The notes beneath the pieces are model-generated. The model did not search any database, was not told where the DNA came from, and saw only the letters and a list, made by a program, of their open reading frames with translations. Made by a program: the position numbers and the translations under genes. Below are positions 5,321 to 7,551 of a stretch of 7,551 nt of DNA, piece by piece. Positions within the stretch are counted from its first letter, which is position 1; every line of letters begins with the position of its first letter. Location of the stretch: assembly GCA_019695455.1 (NCBI GenBank), contig JAEUAC010000316.1:1-7551 (forward strand), given 5' to 3'. The DNA is from Methylorubrum extorquens (GTDB taxonomy: Bacteria > Pseudomonadota > Alphaproteobacteria > Rhizobiales > Beijerinckiaceae).

Positions 5321-6532
5321 TCAGCCCGCGAGCGAGCCGTCGGGCTTCAGGTCCAGCCAGCGGCCGGCCTCGGCGGCGGCGTAGATCGCCTTGATGAGCC
5401 GGACGTCGCGCAGGCCCTCCTCGCCGGGCAGCAGGGGCGTCCTGCCCGTGCGGACGCACTCCGCCATGTGATCCAGGGTGGCCGCGAACTGGTTGAGCGG
5501 ATCGACGTCGACCTCGCGCCGGCCGTCCTCGCCGACGACGGCGAGCCGGTTGCCCTGGTACTCGGTGCCGGGATCGAGCACGGCGTGGGCCTTGGTGCCG
5601 AAGGCCTGGATGCGCTTGGCGCGCTGCGCCGTGTAGGACGACGACAGGTGCGCCTGGGCGCCGGACGGGAACCGGAGCTGGAAGGAGACGAGGTCCTCGA
5701 CCTCCCGGAAGCGGGGATCGTCCTTCGGCGTCGAGATCTGGGCCGCGACCGCGACCGGCTCCTCGCCCGTCATGTAGCGGGCCGCCTGGAGCGAGTAGAT
5801 CCCGATATCGACGAGCGAGCCGCCGCCCGACAGGGCCTTCACCAGCCGCCACTGGTCGGCCGGCACGGCGGGATCGATGTGGCGGTGGTGGTCGGACGTG
5901 ACGAGCCGGATCGTGCCGAGCTCGCCCGCCCGCGCCAGGGCGACGGCCTTCGCGTTGTGCGGCTCGAAATGGGCCCGGTAGGCGACCATGAGCTTGCGGT
6001 CGGCCTCGCGGGCGGACGCGATCATCCGCTCGCAATCCTCCGGCGTGTTCGCCATCGGCTTCTCGCAGAGCACGTGCTTGCCGGCCTTCGAGGCCCGCAC
6101 CGAGAACTCCGCGTGCAGGGCGTTCGGCAGGATGACGTAGACCACGTCGATCTCCGGGTTGTCCCGGATGTGGTCGAAGACGCCGTAATCGTAGATCGCC
6201 TTGCGGTCGACGCCGTAGCGGTCGGCGACGTCCTCCGCCTTCGGCCGGTTGCCGGAGACGAGCGCGACGAGCCTCGCGTGCCGCGCCTCCGCGAAGGCCG
6301 GCAGGATCTGGTTCAGGGCGAACTGGCCGAGCCCCACCACGGCGAAGCCGATCCGGCGGGCCGTCGGATCCGGCCATTCGCCCTCGAGCTTCGGCATGGG
6401 CCGGCCGGACACGCCGCGCGGCACGACGGGCGCCTCCTGGGCGATCGCGGTCGCGAGGATCGTCGGGGCGGCCGCGAGCCCCAGGGTGGCGGTGCCGAGG
6501 AAGCGGCGGCGCGAGGCGGACGGGGTGGGCAT
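5321..6532 (-). CDS. Tat-exported Gfo/Idh/MocA oxidoreductase, glucose-fructose oxidoreductase-like
   Basis: The protein has 403 residues from the ATG at 6532. That start is preferred over the ATG six bases upstream (6538) because GGAG abuts 6538 directly but is correctly spaced, six bases, from 6532. The N-terminus is a twin-arginine signal: SRRRFLG (7-13), a hydrophobic run, and likely cleavage after AIA (31). The Rossmann NAD(P) fold begins at RIGFAVVGLGQFALNQILP (60-78) with G67 and G69. VSGNRPKAEDVA, VILPNALHAEF and CEKPMANT (156-163) follow, with the conserved Lys158. SGGGSLVDIGIYSLQAARY (235-253) carries the likely catalytic Tyr246. The layout matches Zymomonas glucose-fructose oxidoreductase, a periplasmic enzyme with tightly held NADP exported folded by Tat. 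A sugar or polyol substrate is therefore likely, but the specific reaction is an inference. It lies 145 bases downstream of the co-oriented creatininase-family gene. Confidence 0.93.
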   Translation of the reverse strand: MPTPSASRRRFLGTATLGLAAAPTILATAIAQEAPVVPRGVSGRPMPKLEGEWPDPTARRIGFAVVGLGQFALNQILPAFAEARHARLVALVSGNRPKAEDVADRYGVDRKAIYDYGVFDHIRDNPEIDVVYVILPNALHAEFSVRASKAGKHVLCEKPMANTPEDCERMIASAREADRKLMVAYRAHFEPHNAKAVALARAGELGTIRLVTSDHHRHIDPAVPADQWRLVKALSGGGSLVDIGIYSLQAARYMTGEEPVAVAAQISTPKDDPRFREVEDLVSFQLRFPSGAQAHLSSSYTAQRAKRIQAFGTKAHAVLDPGTEYQGNRLAVVGEDGRREVDVDPLNQFAATLDHMAECVRTGRTPLLPGEEGLRDVRLIKAIYAAAEAGRWLDLKPDGSLAG

Positions 6533-6563
6533 GGGCATCTCCGGTCGGCCGGGCCCGTCGGAG

Positions 6564-6580
6564 GACGAGCCGGGCTCGTC
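6564..6580. repeat. perfect hairpin GACGAGC-CGG-GCTCGTC in the oxidoreductase leader
   Basis: Seven-base arms and a three-base loop lie about 31-48 bases upstream of the oxidoreductase start. A smaller dyad, CGACG-CTGAA-CGTCG, lies at 6588-6602. Either could be an operator, a leader structure affecting translation, or a 3'-end stem for the upstream creatininase-family gene. No T-tract follows on the minus strand. Confidence 0.4.
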
Positions 6581-6677
6581 GGGGGCGCGACGCTGAACGT
6601 CGTGCCGTCAATGGCGGGCCGGGGCGGCGCGTTCCGGTACGGCGGCCCGATGCCGCTCACGGTCCGGCGAGCGCCCG

Positions 6678-7442
6678 TCAGGCGTCCGGCCAGATGCCGC
6701 CGGCCCGCAGCGCCTCCGCCAGGCTCCGGGCGGCGCCGTCCAGGATGATCTCGCCCTTGGCGGCGCTCGACCGGCGGGCGTCGCCGAGCACGCCCGTCGG
6801 CGTCATGTCGCGGAACGAGCGCCAGACCTGGATGCGGCGGGCGAGCGCCTCCGACATCGACAGCTTCGGCCCGAACGCCTCCTTCAGGCGGCTTTCGTCC
6901 ACGAGGTCCGGCTGCGCGGCCATCATCATGGAGGTCTCGGCCTCGCAGGCATGCTGCACGCCCTCCTGGTCCTCGAGCACGTCCCGGAGGGCGTCGGTCG
7001 CGAAGGCGAAGTAGTTCGTGGTCGCGATCGGCAGGCCGGTCTCGCGCGTGAGGTCGACCGTGAGCGCGTTCAGGGCGCTGATGTTGCCGCCATGGCCGTT
7101 GACGATCAGGATGCGCCGGAACCCCGCCCGGCCGATGGAGGTGCAGAGGTCGCGCAGCAGCGCGTGCCACGTCGAGAGCTGCAGCGTGAGCGTGCCGCCG
7201 AGCGCGACGTGATGCTCGGCGAGCCCCATCCAGACCGTCGGCGCGACCACGACCGGCGGCGCGCCGTCGAGGAGCCGCGCGGCCCGCCGGCACGCCTCGG
7301 CGCAGAGATACATGTCCGTGCCGGTCGCGAGGTGCGGGCCGTGCTGCTCGGTCGAGGCGACGGGCAGCAGCACGATCGCATCCCGCGCGGCCAGATCGCG
7401 CAGGTCCTCCGCCCGCAGGCGGCTCCATTCTACGTCGGTCAT
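6678..7442 (-). CDS. creatininase-family metal-dependent amidohydrolase
   Basis: The protein has 254 residues from the ATG at 7442, chosen because GGAG lies seven bases upstream and the family N-terminus begins here; the open frame further upstream is Arg-rich and family-unlike. Metal-site motifs are clear: STEQHGPHLATGTD (30-43) with E32, H34 and D43; NGHGGN (115-120) with H117; and HACEAETSMMM (164-174) with E169. The family hydrolyses cyclic or linear C-N bonds in small molecules, and includes creatininase, a formamide hydrolase of archaeal flavin synthesis, and the mycofactocin peptidase MftE. True creatininase has a Glu two residues after the central His; here that position is Gly119, so creatinine is not the likely substrate. 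There is no signal peptide, so it is probably cytoplasmic, unlike the exported oxidoreductase downstream. Family assignment is firm; substrate is unknown. Confidence 0.93.
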   Translation of the reverse strand: MTDVEWSRLRAEDLRDLAARDAIVLLPVASTEQHGPHLATGTDMYLCAEACRRAARLLDGAPPVVVAPTVWMGLAEHHVALGGTLTLQLSTWHALLRDLCTSIGRAGFRRILIVNGHGGNISALNALTVDLTRETGLPIATTNYFAFATDALRDVLEDQEGVQHACEAETSMMMAAQPDLVDESRLKEAFGPKLSMSEALARRIQVWRSFRDMTPTGVLGDARRSSAAKGEIILDGAARSLAEALRAGGIWPDA

Positions 7443-7551
7443 GGGACGGCTCCGATCAGGGACGGCATGCGTGGGTCGACGGGTGCGTGGTTCGAGACGC
7501 GCCCCGCGGGCGCTCCTCGGCATGACGCCGTCGAGGATCCGCGCGGCCCCG
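7443..7551. other. window-edge region without a confident gene
   Basis: This holds the 5' region of the creatininase-family gene. On the plus strand an ATG at 7522 opens a frame (MTPSRIRAAP) to the window edge and could be the start of a divergent gene, but no ribosome site precedes it. On the minus strand, a frame stops in an ATGA overlap with the creatininase-family start (TGA at 7441-7439), but its third-position G/C is low for this genome, so I do not call a gene from it. Confidence 0.3.

Noticed and set aside
4248..6611. Very long minus-strand open frame of 787 codons overlapping rph and the oxidoreductase
   Set aside because: It is Arg/Pro/Gly-rich low-complexity translation and runs antisense to rph, whose motifs are complete, and in another frame through the oxidoreductase. 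It stays open only because stop codons are rare in such GC-rich DNA.
6606..6611. TTGACG on the minus strand as -35 of an oxidoreductase promoter
   Set aside because: No -10-like hexamer lies 16-18 bases downstream; the bases there are GC-rich.
4283..6748. Very long plus-strand open frame of 821 codons
   Set aside because: It overlaps four recognised genes in wrong frames, shows no domain or motif, and has the composition of a shadow frame.
7443..7523. Creatininase-family start at 7523, adding 27 residues
   Set aside because: The extension is Arg-rich and family-unlike, and GGAG seven bases before the ATG at 7442 gives a better start.
1..7551. CRISPR arrays, tRNA genes, insertion sequences, phage or toxin-antitoxin genes
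   Set aside because: No spaced direct repeats, cloverleaf, transposase motifs or terminal inverted repeats were seen on either strand, and all sizeable coding-like frames are accounted for.

Overview
The window looks like chromosomal DNA of a very GC-rich alphaproteobacterium, probably order Hyphomicrobiales (Rhizobiales) and plausibly Methylobacterium or a relative. This rests on strong G/C at third codon positions, the divergent hrcA/rph pair, the style of the extended AI-2E-type transporter and a short intergenic hairpin of the 'ggtcccggccttcgccgggatga' type. The genus is an inference; only the general lineage is well supported. I see no tRNA, rRNA, CRISPR, insertion sequence or prophage, and no gene-free stretch longer than about 160 bases.

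Layout, left to right. Bases 1-1779 (+): a 5'-truncated AI-2E/PerM-family membrane protein with a C-terminal extension of about 265 residues. Bases 1939-2445 (+): a small membrane-anchored coiled-coil protein with an Arg/Ser/Tyr-rich tail, preceded by a striking inverted repeat at 1841-1858. Bases 2447-3115 (-): a NarL/LuxR-type response regulator, convergent with the previous gene with one base between the stop codons. Its receiver is only complete if translation starts at a CTG. It has a good promoter whose spacer holds a perfect inverted repeat. Bases 3250-4338 (-): hrcA, the heat-shock repressor. Bases 4476-5192 (+): rph, RNase PH, divergent from hrcA. Bases 5193-5320: two hairpins, one resembling a dispersed alphaproteobacterial repeat. 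Bases 5321-6532 (-): a Tat-exported Gfo/Idh/MocA oxidoreductase close to glucose-fructose oxidoreductase. Bases 6678-7442 (-): a creatininase-family metal amidohydrolase. Bases 7443-7551 have no confident gene.

How the parts relate. hrcA and rph are housekeeping genes sharing a 137-base divergent control region. The usual partners grpE (after hrcA) and rdgB (after rph) are not next to them here, so the conserved block appears interrupted on both sides. The creatininase-family gene and the exported oxidoreductase are co-oriented but separated by 145 bases containing a perfect hairpin, so they may or may not share a transcript. The response regulator has no adjacent kinase.

I did not find a clear new multi-gene system. 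The best leads are the CTG-start response regulator with its operator-like promoter, the uncharacterised C-terminal domain of the transporter, and the small coiled-coil membrane protein with its palindromic upstream site.
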